A stretch of DNA of 64,000 nt from Anolis sagrei (GCF_037176765.1 NC_090034.1:20617375-20681374), one strand, 5' to 3'; positions 32,696-43,480 are shown, numbered from the stretch's first letter. The notes: generated by a model not told the origin, from the sequence alone. Made by a program: numbers and translations.

Positions 32696-33132
32696 ATAAA
32701 AGAAATGCACGACTCTCTGGACTCCTTCCCTTTTGCAATGGAGAGGAGAAAGGGGGGAAAAGACACAAGGAAAGGGAGAAATGCCAAACCACAACCCCTT
32801 TGGAACGGAGCCTTCTATGCATGCATGCAATCAAAGAATGAAATCACAATGAATTAGTATTGCCCAAATGCAAAAGAATAATAATAATGTTTATAATGCA
32901 CAGCTGCTGGATTCTTTTTTTCCTCCTTTTGCAAACTTGCGCGCGCTGGGCTTGCATTTCCGGGTGAACGTTCCAAGGAAGGCGCTGATTGGCTGGCTCC
33001 CACCTGACCTGCCCGGGCCCGGGGATTCCACTGCAAGCTGCAAATGCAATGCTTTGCAATGTAGCACCAGCCTGCCTGCCTTCCTTAACTTCTTGCTCTT
33101 AAAAAAAACAGCCCTGCAAAAAAGTCACGCAG
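32696..33132. promoter_or_regulatory. Shared divergent promoter of CHTF18 and RPUSD1
   Basis: The interval between the CHTF18 start codon and the probable RPUSD1 first-exon donor is only about 440 bases. Its middle (32935-33035) is GC- and CpG-rich in an AT-rich window, with an ETS-like TTTCCGGGT at 32958-32966 and an inverted CCAAT box (GATTGG) at 32987-32992. No TATA box is obvious. Factor binding is inferred from motifs only. Confidence 0.65.
33030..33132 (+). other. RPUSD1: Probable RPUSD1 untranslated exon 1
   Basis: CACGCAG followed by GTGAGTGTC at 33133 is a strong donor downstream of the CpG-rich promoter core. The next acceptor (TCTCTTTAG at 34262-34270) is 10 bases before the RPUSD1 ATG. 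The 5' end is unknown. Confidence 0.5.
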
Positions 33133-33165
33133 GTGAGTGTCTTGGTTGTGGGGAACGCACGAAGG

Positions 33166-33185
33166 GGATGCTGGGAGTTGTAGTT
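33166..33185 (-). promoter_or_regulatory. ZNF143/THAP11-type motif
   Basis: Minus strand AACTACAACTCCCAGCATCC fits the ACTAYRnnnCCCR plus Staf-type sequence known from vertebrate housekeeping promoters. It lies 33 bases after the probable RPUSD1 exon 1 donor. It could instead be the arm of a MITE, since the neighbouring 33212 copy carries a similar word. Confidence 0.5.
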
Positions 33186-33211
33186 TTCAAGGCATTTGAT
33201 ACAGTGGACTC

Positions 33212-33530
33212 TCAGGGTGCCTCTGCATTGTAGAAACAATGTAGCTTGACCCCACTTGAAATGCCATAGGATCCTGGGAGTTGAAGTTTGGTGAGGTAGA
33301 GAAGGCTCAAGGCCTTGCAAAACTACAAATCCCAGGATTTCCTAGCATTCAAACTGGGGCTGCATCTACACTGTAGGATTAATGGTCATTGACACCACTT
33401 TGTCATGTCTGAATGCTATGGAATCAGGGGAGTTAAGAGTTTGGTGGAGCATCATCTTATACAGAGAAAGGCAAAATAATCTTGCCAAACTACAGCTCCC
33501 AGGAATCCAGAGCATTAAGCCAGAGCAGTG
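33212..33530. mobile_element. Two palindromic MITE copies
   Basis: 33212-33377 runs from GGTGCCTCTGCATTGTAGAA to GGCTGCATCTACACTG; 33357-33530 shares that end and continues to ..AGCCAGAGCAGTGTCAAG. Both have TACAACTCCCA or TACAAATCCCA arms. In RPUSD1 intron 1. Confidence 0.65.
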
Positions 33531-33589
33531 TCAAGAAGCATTAATTTTAACTGGGAAGGAAAAGGGTGATCCAGTCGCTGACAATATGC

Positions 33590-34232
33590 AAAACCTAAAT
33601 GTTTTTAGCTTGGAAATGAGTCCCAATGAGCACGTGCAGAGTGCTGAGCTCTTCCCATTGCAAAACCCAAACGTTTTTCACTTGGAAGTGAGTGCCAATG
33701 AGCATGTGCAGAGGGCTGAGCTCTTTCCATTGCAGAACCCAACTTTTTTTTAGCATGAAGTGACTTCCACTGAGGATGTGTGGAGCTCTGAGCTCTTACC
33801 ATTGAAAAACCCAAATGTTTTCTACTTTGAATTGAGTGCCAATGAGCATGTACAGAGGGCTGAGCTCTTCCCATTGCAAATTCTAAATGTTTCAGCATTC
33901 GGGGGAAAGTGAAGACCTAGCTGTTCAGTGAGCACACGTGGAGTGCTGAGCTCATCCCATTGCAAAATCTATTTTTTAGTATGGAAATGACTTCCAATGA
34001 ACATGTGCAGAGTGCTGAGCCCATTACAGAACCCAACTGTTTTTAGCATGGAAATGAGTTCTGCTAAGTATGTGCAGAGTGCTGAGTTCCTCCCATTGCA
34101 AAATCCCAAATGTTTAAACTTGGAAATCATGGGCAATGAGCATGTGCAGAGGGCTGTGCTCACTGCAAAATCTAAATGTTTTTAAATTGGAAATGAATGC
34201 CAGTGAGCATGTGCAGAGTGTAGACCCCACAT
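33590..34232 (+). repeat. 70-bp tandem array in RPUSD1 intron 1
   Basis: Nine units of about 65-85 bp with the consensus CCCAAATGTTTTTAGCTTGG / AAATGAGTGCCAATGAGCA / TGTGCAGAGTGCTGAGCTC / TTCCCATTGCAAAA. The fifth unit carries a foreign 27-base patch shared with an L2 3' end (see findings). The array ends about 40 bases before the RPUSD1 coding exon acceptor. Confidence 0.9.
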
Positions 34233-34280
34233 ATTTTTGGGGCTGAGCGTGGAAGTCTTTTCTCTTTAGCATTCCCTGCC

Positions 34281-34462
34281 ATGGAGCCGGTCAGCCTGGA
34301 CAACCTCTCCATCCTGTATCAAAGCGCAGACTTCATTGTGGTCAACAAGCACTGGGACGTCCGCATTGACAGCAAGATGTGGTACGAAAAGCTCACCCTC
34401 CAGAGCCAGCTGAAGCACCGCTTCCCGGAGCTGGCTGACCCGGACACTTATTATGGCTTTCG
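34281..34462 (+). CDS. RPUSD1: RPUSD1 coding exon 1
   Basis: Acceptor TCTCTTTAG at 34262-34270, ATG at 34281, then 60 codons plus two bases to the donor GTGAGT (..PDTYYGF(R)). Confidence 0.95.
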
Positions 34463-37400
34463 GTGAGTATAAAACAATCAGGTTCTCCAACCGAAAAAAA
34501 TTCATCTCTCAGATCACTCTGAACTTGATGGCCATCTGTTGGGAGTACTTTGATTGTGTATCCTTGCATGGCTGGAGGTTGGACAGAACGGTCTTTGAGG
34601 CCCCTTCCGTACTGCTCTATACCCCAGGATCTGATCCCAGATTATTTTTTTATCCCAGATTCTCTGGCAGTGTAGACTCACACAATCCAATTTAAAGCAG
34701 ATATCTGGGATCAGATCATGGGATATAGGGCAATATAGATCCAGCCAGAGATCTATTATAACATTCTATAATCCACATTACAAAATCTGCCGCATTTCAG
34801 TGTTGCAGCATCTTGGGAGTTGTAGTTCGTTGAGAATGGCGAAAGACCTTGTCCGTCTATAACTCCCGTGATTTCATAGCATTGAGCATCTATACTGCCA
34901 TATCATATCTGATTCCGGATTATCTGATTTCTACTGGATTAGATGACTACACTGCCATATAATCCAGTTCAAACGGATAATATGGGATCAGAAACTGGAT
35001 TATATGGCAGTGTAGATTTGGACTCAGTGGTAGAGGAGAAGCAACAAAGCAGGCATTGGGTCTTAGCTCTTAGGTCCCATCTACACTGCCATATAGTACA
35101 GGGAAGTAATAAAATATGGGTAGCAACGAAATGAAATGCACCAGTGTGGTCCTGGTTGGATCGTGCAATTCTGTTCTTCATGGTTGAAGAGGGGCAACTG
35201 GCAGAAATGCAACTTCTCTTGTTCTTTTAGGTTTTGCCACCAGTTGGACTTCTCCACCAGCGGCGCATTATGTGTGGCCCTCAACAAAGCTGCGGCTGGC
35301 AGCGCATACAAGTGTTTCAAGGAGCGGATGGTGACCAAAGCCTACCTTGCTCTGGTAAGCAGCCCTCAGCTTTAAGATCTCCGTGTCTACTTGAATGGCA
35401 GGTATCTACATGCCCCCCCCCCCTATATATTTATAGGGTGGTATTAAGATGGCCTGATCTATAGCTACATATCTATATCCGGTCCCAATTCAAGGTGCAG
35501 GTTTTCACCTACAAGGCATCTCCTTCCATATCTTAATGTTATGTTGCTTATTTTATTGCAATTTGTATTCTTATATTGTAATTCTTGTTCGGGCTTGGCC
35601 CCATGTAAGCCGCTCTGAGTCCCCTTTGGGGAGATGGTGGTGGGGTATAAATAAAGTTTTTATTTATTTATTTATTTATTTATTATTATTATTATTATTA
35701 TATCTATATACATATATGTCTATCTATATATATAGGGCAGTATTAAGTTGACCTGATCTATAATTATCTATTTATATCTTTCTCTGTGTGTGTATGGAGG
35801 TTTTAAGTTGGCCTGATCTATATCTATATATCTATATATAGAGAGAGGTATTAAGTCAGCCTAATCTATACCTATATATCTATATATCTATATCTACAGG
35901 GAGGTATTAAGTTGGCCTGCTCTATGTCTATATATTTATATCGATGTATATCTATATATATGTAGGGAGGTATTAAGTAGGCCTGATCTTCATATAAACG
36001 GTTCTGGCCCTACTTACCTCTCCGAACGCATCTCCTCCTATGAACCGGCTAGGACACTAAGATCACCTGGGGAGGCCCTGCTCTCTGTCCCGCCTGCATC
36101 ACAGGCGTGCTTGGCGGGGACGAGACAGGGCCTCTTCAGTGGTGGCCCCTCGGCTGTGGAACACCCTGCCTGCAGATATCAGATCGGCCCCCTCCCTGCT
36201 GGCGTTTCGGGGGAAAGTGAAGACCTAGCTGTTCGAACAAGCATTTGATTAAACAGTGTAATTGAACATAGGAATATGGAATAATGGATGATGAGACTGG
36301 ATTCTGATTTTACTGTTGAGGCGCTAATGATTGTTATACTGATTGTGAAATCTCGGCCTAGTTTTTACTCCCCTCTGTTTGCTCCCTGGAGTTGGACTGT
36401 TCCATTCTGCTAAGTTTTAGAGTAGGAGCTTAGGCTCCCCCTAGAGGCCGAGCTCTGGTGGTTCAGCCCATTCTGCCTCAGAGCCTGGTGAAAGACTTTT
36501 TGGCTCCATTCTTTTGGACATAGTTTTAGTAGTTAGCCAGAACGTGTCTGGTCTGGCTTAGCAGTCTGAACAGGCCATTCTTAGCACATATTTGCCTCAG
36601 AGACCAAAGTTTATAGATGTACATGCCAAAGACCTAAGCAGTACATGTCCCAGAGTTTATAGATGTATTTTCCATAGAATATAGATGTACATGCCTCCAT
36701 ATAGAAGAATATAGATAGTGTTTATCCAAAGAGTATAGAAGTGTATGCCTTGTAGATCAGAATATATTTGCCTCGTAGAATAGTTATATTTGCCTTATAG
36801 ATTACATAGTACATACATGCCCCAGAGTTCGTAGATAGTACATGTCACATAGAACTTAGAGTTATATTTACCTCAGTTATACCTTATACCTGTTCCTTAT
36901 TATTCTAATTCTATACCATCATAATCAAACTGCACCTTTGTATACCTCGGTTTGATTCATCTTGATTGTTTAGTAAACTTAATTGGTGAATTTTAGTCTT
37001 GTCTCTAGAGTTTTATTTTGGGGGAATTAAAGTACATATAGGGCATACCGATGGTCACTGGGAAAATAGCCAGACACATATAGTTTTCCCTTAATCTTCC
37101 CGGTTGTGCCATCATAGTGCTAAGGAGCCTGATCGGCTTTAATGATTTATGTTACAATTGTTTTTAATTGCCCTATACTTGTCTCGTGATGTTTGTATTG
37201 ATGTTCACCGCTTTGAGTCGCCTGAGGGCTGAGAAAAGCGGTATATAAATAAAGTAAATAAATAAATAAATAATATCTATATATCTATCTATATTTATAT
37301 CTGTAGGGAGGTATTAAGTCAGCCTGATCTCTCTCTCGTTCTCTCTCTCTCTCTATATATATGTATAGCTATGGCTATAGCTAAATGTATTGGAAGGTAC

Positions 37401-37657
37401 TAAGACTTAGCCTGTTCTATATCTAAATCTCTCTCTCTCTATATATAGGGTGGTATTAAGTTGGCTTGATCTTTATATCTATCTATATTTATATCTGTAG
37501 GGCCTATAGCTATAGCTATATATATTGGGGGGTATTAAGTCCTAGCCTGTTCTATATCTAAATAATATCTATATCTATATATATAGGGAGGTATTAAGTT
37601 TGCCTAATCTTTATATCTATCTATATTTATATCTGTAGGGAGGTATTAAGTCAGCCT

Positions 37658-37691
<34 letters not shown>

Positions 37692-37695
37692 GCTC

Positions 37696-37751
<56 letters not shown>

Positions 37752-39917
37752 TATATCTATATTTATAGCTGTATATATTGGGAGGGAGGTCCCAGCCAGC
37801 ACTATATCTAAATATCTATATCTATATCTATCTATCTATATATCAATCTATCTTGTTGTTGTTCATTCGTTCAGTTGTCTCCGACTCTTCGTGACCTCAT
37901 GGACCAGCCCACGCCAGAGCTCCCTGTCGGCCGTCACCACCCCCAGCTCCTTCAAGGTCAGTCCAGTCACTTCAAGGATGCCATCCATCCATCTTGCCCT
38001 TGGTCGGCCCCTCTTCCTTTTGCCTTCCACTTTCCCCAGCATAATTGTCTTCTCTAGGCTTTGCTGTCTCCTCATGATGTGGCCAAAGTACTTCAACTTT
38101 GTCTCTAGTATCCTTCCCTCCAATGAGCAGCCAGGCTTTATTTCCTGGAGGATGGACTATCAATCTATCTAGGGAGGTATTAAGTTGGCCTGATCTATAT
38201 CTATATATCTAGATCTATGTAGATCAAGATATACAAAGGCAAGATCTAAAAAAAGGAAAACACAAGCATTCAATAGAAATGAAAGACAGATACAAAGAAC
38301 TCCAGCTGCATGCAAAGAGAAGCATTATCATAACAAAGGGTGCATCTAAACTAGCGAATGTATAGAGTTGGATTCCTCTTTCTCTGGCCTGGCTCAATGC
38401 TATGTAGCACTGGGAGCTGTAGTTCGCAATACTTTGGTAGAGGTGGCCTTTGAAAACTATAACTCCCATAACCCCTTAGCACAGTGTTTCTCAACCTGGG
38501 GGTCGGGACCCCTGGAGGGGTTGCGAGGGGTGTCAGAGGGGTCACCTAAGACCATCAGAAAACACAGTATTTTCTGTTGTTTGTTGGGGTTCTGTGTGGA
38601 AAGTTTAGCCCAATTCTATCGTTGGTGGGGTTCATAATACTCTTTGATTGTAGGTAAACTATCAATCCCGGCAGCTACAACTCCCAAATGTCAAGTCTCA
38701 TTTCCCCAAACTCCACCAGTGTTCACATTTGGGCATATTGAGGATCTGTGCCAAGTTTGGTCCAGATCCATCATTGTTTGAGTCCACAGTGCTCTCTAGA
38801 TGTAGGTGAACTACAGCTCCCAAACTCAAGGTCAATGCCCACCAAACTCTTCCAGTATTTTCTATTGGCCATGGGAGTTCTGTGTGCCAGGTTTGGTTTA
38901 ATTCCATTGTTGGTGGAGTTTAGAATGCTTTTGATTGTAGGTGAACTATAAATCCCAGCAACTATAACTCCCAAATGACAAACTCAACTCCATCAGTATT
39001 CAAATTTGGGCATATTAGGTATTTGTGCCAAATTTGGTTCAGTAAATGAAAACACATCCTGCATATTAGATATTTCATAACAGGAGCAAAATTACAGTTA
39101 AGAAGTAGCAAAAAAATTAATGTTATGGCTGGGGGTCACCTCAACATGAGGAACTGTATTTAGGGGTTGCGGCATAAGGAGGGTTGAGAAATACTGCAAA
39201 TTGCCAGCTGATATTCTCCTTTATCAAACGTGGAATGTGTCCATTTTGGTCTTTTCCTGGGCAGGTGCGGGGCCATGTCCAGGAAGCAAAACTAACCATT
39301 GAATATGCCATTGGGAAGAACACCACCGAGGGAATGACCCACATGATGTGCATTGAAGGCACCGAAGGTAGAAAACCCTTGGTGAGCTCTGTGCAAAATT
39401 ATTTGTATGTTTATTGCATAGGATCACAATCCCTATTTTTTTCCGAACAGGGTGCGAAAACCCCAAGCCTTGCCAAACAGAGCTGACGGTCCTTGAGCAT
39501 GGGCTCTATAGCGGTGACCCCGTGAGCAAGGTTCTCCTGCAGCCGCTGACCGGTAAAAGAATTTTATGTTTAGGTATTACATTGAGTACTGTAACGGACA
39601 TAGAGTTGGAAGGGACACCAAAGGTCATCTTGTCCAACTCCCCCACCATGTAGTTATGTGCAAGTAATGCAACTCCTCTTGATAGACTCCCACAATTGAG
39701 AATCCAGCACCCTCCAAAGTAAAGCATTGAGCCAACATATAGCTCTTACAGAAAATATGTCCTTTTTAATAGATGGAATCTCTTTATACTGCTGTCAATT
39801 TAGTTTAGAAATGTATACTAGAATTCCTGGATCCCGTTCCCTTATATATCTATACTTAAATGTATTGTGAAGCCATAGACTTCCCTTCAGGGAGAGGGGG
39901 CAGGGTATAAGTAAGGC

Positions 39918-39964
<47 letters not shown>

Positions 39965-42729
39965 TTACTGACACAAAAGCACAGTATGTCAAAGCAAATG
40001 AGATCTATATGCTGGATTTCGTATCACAAAATCACAAGTCGAACACTTCCCAAGCGTCTAGGACTGTGTGATGTATTTTTGAATGATGCGCGCAGATCCA
40101 AGTAAGCAGTTGACAGATCGCGATTTTGTCGATGTTTATTGTTTCCAAATGCCGGCTGAGATCTTTTGGCACGGCACCCAGGGAGCCTTCTAAGATTTAC
40201 AAAACTAAAATGAAAAGTATGGGGTAAGTTTCAATTCTAAAATCTATAAAAAGAAAGGGAAAAAGGATGATCCTGCGAACTATCGACCAATCAGCCTCCT
40301 TAACACTATCAGCAAGCTATATGCTAGACATCTACAATGGAAACTCCAAGATTGGTTGGAACAAGAAAGCATATTAGCTGAGGAGCAAGCTGGATTCAGG
40401 GAAGGTCGATCCACCATAGATCAGTGCCTAGTGCTGCAACACCTTGTGGAAAAATATTCCTCTCAAAACATAACCTCACTGTATGCTGCTTTTATTGACT
40501 TTAAAGCAGCATTTGATTCCATCTCACGAGTTAAACTTTGGGAAAAACTGGAGAGTTCTACAATTGATCGCCGTCTATTATATCTAATACGCCAACTTCA
40601 TGAAAAGACCACACTCAAAGTAAGATGCAACCCACAGGGCCACCTCACTGAGGCTGTTGAAACATGCAAGGGTGTCAAGCAAGGCTGCATTCTGGCCCCT
40701 TTGCTGTTCAACTTCTATATAAACTCCATAGTGGACCAGCTTCAAAACATGGACTTCCACCCCCCAAAGCTGGCGGGAAGACACATCTCCATCCTGCTTT
40801 ATGCAGATGATGCTGCTGTACTCTCTAGAACACTCATTGGGCTCAAAAGAGCTTTGAGAGCATTAATACAACATTGCAACACAGATCAGCTCCAACTCAA
40901 TTACAATAAAACCAAAATCATGGCTTTCGCTAATAGGCCCAGGACTTACTCTTGGAGCATAGATGGTTGTAAAATTGAACAAGTTACATCCTTCAAATAT
41001 CTAGGTGTAGTTTTCCAATCTAATGGTAGCAGAAGAGCTCATGGGGATCAAGTATCCAACACCGCGCAGGGGAACTCAATTGCCATTCTTAAATATCTCA
41101 GGACAAGAGGGGGCCACTTCACTCCGGCAGCGCTGAAGCTGTTTGAAGCCAAGTCATTAGCCCAACTCTTGTATGGGGCTCAGCTGGGCCCCTTCCCCAG
41201 TTTTGCCCCATTAGAGGTGGTTCAGTCCAAGTTTCTGAGATCGGCCTTGCAGGTACCTAAATGTGTTTCTAATGCCACCCTGCGACTAGAGACGGGTTTT
41301 ATGAGAGTGGAGGCCAGGGTGTGGGTGGCCATACTTAACCTCTGGCTCAGACTGTCCCGTGCACCCCTTGGCCTTGCCCCACTAACCATGGAGGATGACT
41401 TCCAATCCACATGGAAGCAGGCGGTAGCATCCAAAATCTCCTCGTTGGGATTTTCTCCAGGTCTACTATTAGCTATGGATTACAATCAAGCCAAAGCACT
41501 TATTAAACAACGTATCACAGACACAGAGCGCCAACTAGATCTGGCCTCGGCTCCAACCTTTCTTGTCAGTGAAGACAGCAGATACCTTGCCTCCCCTATG
41601 GCATATTTAACATACTTAGAGGTTCCTATTCATCGGAGGGCTTTCACCCTGGCCCGATGCCACGCTCTCCCATCAGCTGTACTCGAAGGCCGCTACCGGA
41701 AGATCCCTTTCCCAGAGAGACTCTGCCCCTGTGACTCGGGTCATGTAGAAACAATAGAACATGTGCTCCTTCAGTGTCCGTTCTACAGGGATACCCGTGC
41801 CAGGCTTATCTTACCCCTGATAGACAAGCACCCAGGCCATTCAGGACAATTTTATACCTCCCTGCTACTTGCGGATACTAATTCAGCTACAACCTACAAT
41901 GTCGCAAGGTTTTGTGCAGCAGCATACAAAATCCGCCAGGGAATGAGTAGTTCCAAAAGTCAACTGTGTGTCCAGTAATCGTCTTCCCTGAATCTACAAT
42001 TTGGTGATGGATCTGGGCATTGTATGTTTTTACCCTGTTTCCCCTTCTGCTCCCTCACCCATATTGTGTTTTTAGTAGTTGTATTTATATTTTTAATGTA
42101 CCAAACATGCCAGGTTTGTAAGGAAATGTGACACTATTTCCTGTGCTGGTCAATGACCGAAATAAATGTTTTGATACTTTGAATTCTAAAATATTTGGTG
42201 TGGGCCACGCAAACACTTCAGGTGTGGCTTCCAACTTACAAAACTTCTAATTTTCTTCTGATTTCCGAAACTTCTGATTGTTTTACACAAGCCTAATAGA
42301 TATAGATATAGAATGTTATCTCTTTCGCTTTCCCCAGGCCGGACGCACCAGCTGCGGGTCCACTGCAGTGCTGTGGGGCACCCCATTGTGGGCGACTTCA
42401 CCTACAGCCTGAAGACGGACGGCGGTCCCTTCCGCATGATGCTCCATGCCTATTACTTGCGCATCCCCACTGCCAAGGAGCTGGTCGAGGTCAGCGCCCC
42501 GGACCCCTTTGTGCCTGCTTTGGATGGTCATTGGGCGCCGCAGCAGACCGTGTGCCAGCTGGACGACCTGATCCAGTGCCTGAAAGAGAAGAGTGCCTGG
42601 GCAGAAGGAATGGGGCGCAAGGCGGATGGGCCCCAAAACCCCAAACCCGAAGCACCGCAGGAAGCCCCCGAGACAGAAGAGCAAGGGACCCAATGCCGGG
42701 AATGGCTGGCAGAGTGGGCCCCAGAATGA
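34281..42729 (+). CDS. RPUSD1: RNA pseudouridylate synthase domain protein 1
   Basis: Member of the RluA-type pseudouridine synthase family, which isomerises uridine in RNA. Five coding exons (34281-34462, 35231-35354, 39265-39367, 39451-39552, 42338-42729) join without phase conflict to 300 codons (human about 312). The protein starts MEPVSLDNLSILYQSADFIV; VVNKHWDVRID is the family motif I region. The catalytic Asp is D67 in HQLDFSTSG, and GRTHQLRVHC (171-180) is the conserved motif III. The last ~75 residues are low-complexity and poorly conserved, ending ..ECLAEWAPE-like (QCREWLAEWAPE). No break is seen. The introns are loaded with satellites, an L2 fragment, a BovB end, a hAT-like element and a 5'-truncated LINE. 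In vertebrates the exact RNA target is not well defined. Confidence 0.96.
34640..35110. mobile_element. MITE cluster (CTACACTGCCATATAATCCAG)
   Basis: Inverted words TATACTGCCATAT..ATAATCCAGTTCAAA and TGGATTATATGGCAGTGTAG recur three times between 34640 and 35110. A palindromic non-autonomous family distinct from the GATGCACCC one. Confidence 0.65.
35231..35354 (+). CDS. RPUSD1: RPUSD1 coding exon 2 (catalytic Asp)
   Basis: Acceptor GTTCTTTTAG; encodes RFCHQLDFSTSGALCVALNK to ..MVTKAYLAL; donor GTAAGC. Confidence 0.96.
35540..35700 (+). mobile_element. L2/CR1-type LINE tail
   Basis: GGGCTTGGCCCCATGTAAGC..CTGAGTCCCCTTTGG..GGGGTATAAATAAAG followed by (ATTT)n and (ATT)n. Confidence 0.65.
35995..37272 (+). 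mobile_element. L2 LINE 3' fragment, interrupted
   Basis: 35995-36343 matches the end of the L2 reading frame and 3' UTR seen at 31770-32100 (GGTTCTGGCCCTACTTACCT..). 37134-37272 matches the tail (CGCTTTGAGTCGCCTGAGGG..GCGGTATATAAATAAAG). The gap is the insert at 36344-37128. Confidence 0.8.
36344..37128. mobile_element. Insert in L2, possibly a solo LTR (fossil)
   Basis: About 785 bases interrupt the L2 tail, and CTGAT is present on both sides (36339-36343 and 37129-37133), a plausible 5-bp target duplication. It begins TGTGAAATC and has no coding region. The family is unknown and the LTR call is tentative. Confidence 0.4.
37855..38157 (-). mobile_element. BovB (RTE) LINE 3' end
   Basis: Minus strand encodes the BovB C-terminal end: LKYFGHIMRRQQSLEKTIML, then GKVEGKRKRGRPRARWMDGI and ..DRELWRGLVHEVTKSRRQLN, ending in ACTGAACGAATGAACAAC. 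5' truncated to about 300 bases. A second copy is at 55797-56097. Confidence 0.9.
38482..39196 (+). mobile_element. hAT-type non-autonomous element
   Basis: Ends are inverted repeats: CAGTGTTTCTCAACCTGGGG at the left and ..GGTTGAGAAATACTG at the right, with GTCGGGACCCCT and GGGGTTGCGGC inside. The middle (about 38590-39045) is not hAT-like: it is a direct series of TGTGCCAAGTTTGGT / AACTACAACTCCCA modules shared in reverse with the Helitron at 15986. No 8-bp duplication was found. Confidence 0.75.
39265..39367 (+). CDS. RPUSD1: RPUSD1 coding exon 3
   Basis: Acceptor TCCTGGGCAG; encodes VRGHVQEAKLTIEYAIGKNT to ..MCIEGTE; donor GTAGAA. Confidence 0.95.
39451..39552 (+). CDS. RPUSD1: RPUSD1 coding exon 4
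   Basis: Acceptor TTCCGAACAG; encodes (G)CENPKPCQTELTVLEHGLYS to ..LLQPLT(G); donor GTAAAA. Confidence 0.95.
39912..40190 (-). mobile_element. R4-clade LINE 3' end fragment
   Basis: (TTA)n at 39919-39963, then the same 3' sequence as at 833-1190 (..CTTCCCAAGCGTCTAGGACT.., ..GCGCGCAGATCCAAGTAAG..). Diverged. Confidence 0.6.
40244..42181 (+). mobile_element. 5'-truncated non-LTR retrotransposon with open RT frame
   Basis: Flanked by an 11-bp duplication AATTCTAAAAT (40233-40243 and 42182-42192). One frame runs from the first base to a stop at 41976-41978: [57 protein letters not shown], catalytic YADD, then a C-terminal CPCDSGHVETIEHVLLQCPF zinc-knuckle-like motif. The 3' end is ..TGGTCAATGACCGAAATAAA. 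Clade uncertain (jockey superfamily, perhaps Vingi-like). In RPUSD1 intron 4, same sense. Confidence 0.85.
42338..42729 (+). CDS. RPUSD1: RPUSD1 coding exon 5 (C terminus)
   Basis: Acceptor CTTTCCCCAG; encodes GRTHQLRVHCSAVGHPIVGD to ..CREWLAEWAPE and TGA at 42727-42729. No canonical AATAAA is obvious in the next 300 bases. Confidence 0.95.
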
Positions 42730-42904
42730 GGAAGCATCATTTGGCTTATTCTGACATGACAGTGGTCTCATATCCCTTTTGCACCTCAATCTGTCTCCAA
42801 ATGGACCCCAAATGTTCCTGATTCGAGACCCAAGATTTGGATCCATTTACGGTTTTTAACACGGGCCATTTTTATTGACGGTTAGCCGCCTTTTACTCAT
42901 CTAA

Positions 42905-43480
42905 AGTATTTATTTATTTATTTATTTATTTATTGTATTTTTACTCCGCTCTAGCTCAACCCTGAAAGGGACTGACTCAGAGCAGCTTCCAAATTGGCAA
43001 TAATTCAATGCCACAGCAAACATATACAAACAAATACAATATATACCATACATTAAAATCAGTTTAAAAATCATGAGTATTGACCAAGATATCACGTTGA
43101 TGGGAGCAATGGATAGGAAAAAAATATGATAATAATAATAGTCATCATCGGGTTGGGGCACCACATAGTCATATATATCTATAAAATACAGAAGACAAAA
43201 AATTAAAGGATCCTTATCTATATTATTATTATTGTTGTTATTAGAATTTAATATCTTATCCACCTCTTCTTTTGGCTAAAGGCGAGGTACCACATAGCCA
43301 GACACAGCTATAAAAGCACATATCAAAACTGAAAATACATATTTATTTATTTACATAATCTCTATCCCGCTCTTCTCACCCCATGGGGAATCAGAGCACC
43401 GTACAAACTTTATACAGAACACATATAGGCAAACATTCAAAGCCATTATACAATTGACAGGACAAACAATCCATAAACAG
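42905..43480 (-). repeat. Reversed LINE/SINE tail fragments
   Basis: TTTATTTATT runs followed by TTTTTACTCCGCTCTAGCTC..CTCAGAGCAGCTT, and a second TCTATCCCGCTCTTCTCACC..ATCAGAGCACCGTACA, resemble the reversed tails of L2/CR1-type elements. Similar pieces lie at 45440-45880 and 54476-54540. Confidence 0.5.

Larger units (their letters stand above)
35434..38220 (+). repeat. Minisatellite (GGAGGTATTAAGTTGGCCTGATCT) with nested insertions
   Basis: At least 13 copies of a 22-26-base core (GGTATTAAGTTGGCCTGATC) spaced by TATATCTATATC runs, at about 35437-35990 and again 37300-37660 and 38170-38215. The array is interrupted by an L2 fragment (35995-37272, itself interrupted) and a BovB end (37855-38157), and it contains (CT)n, (GT)n, (TA)n and (CA)n runs near 37660-37755. 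Confidence 0.8.

Noticed and set aside
32428-32841. 137-codon plus-strand frame over CHTF18 exon 1
   Set aside because: Antisense shadow of exon 1 and its 5' flank.
37617-37802. Possible coding in the (GT)n/(TA)n run
   Set aside because: Simple sequence only.
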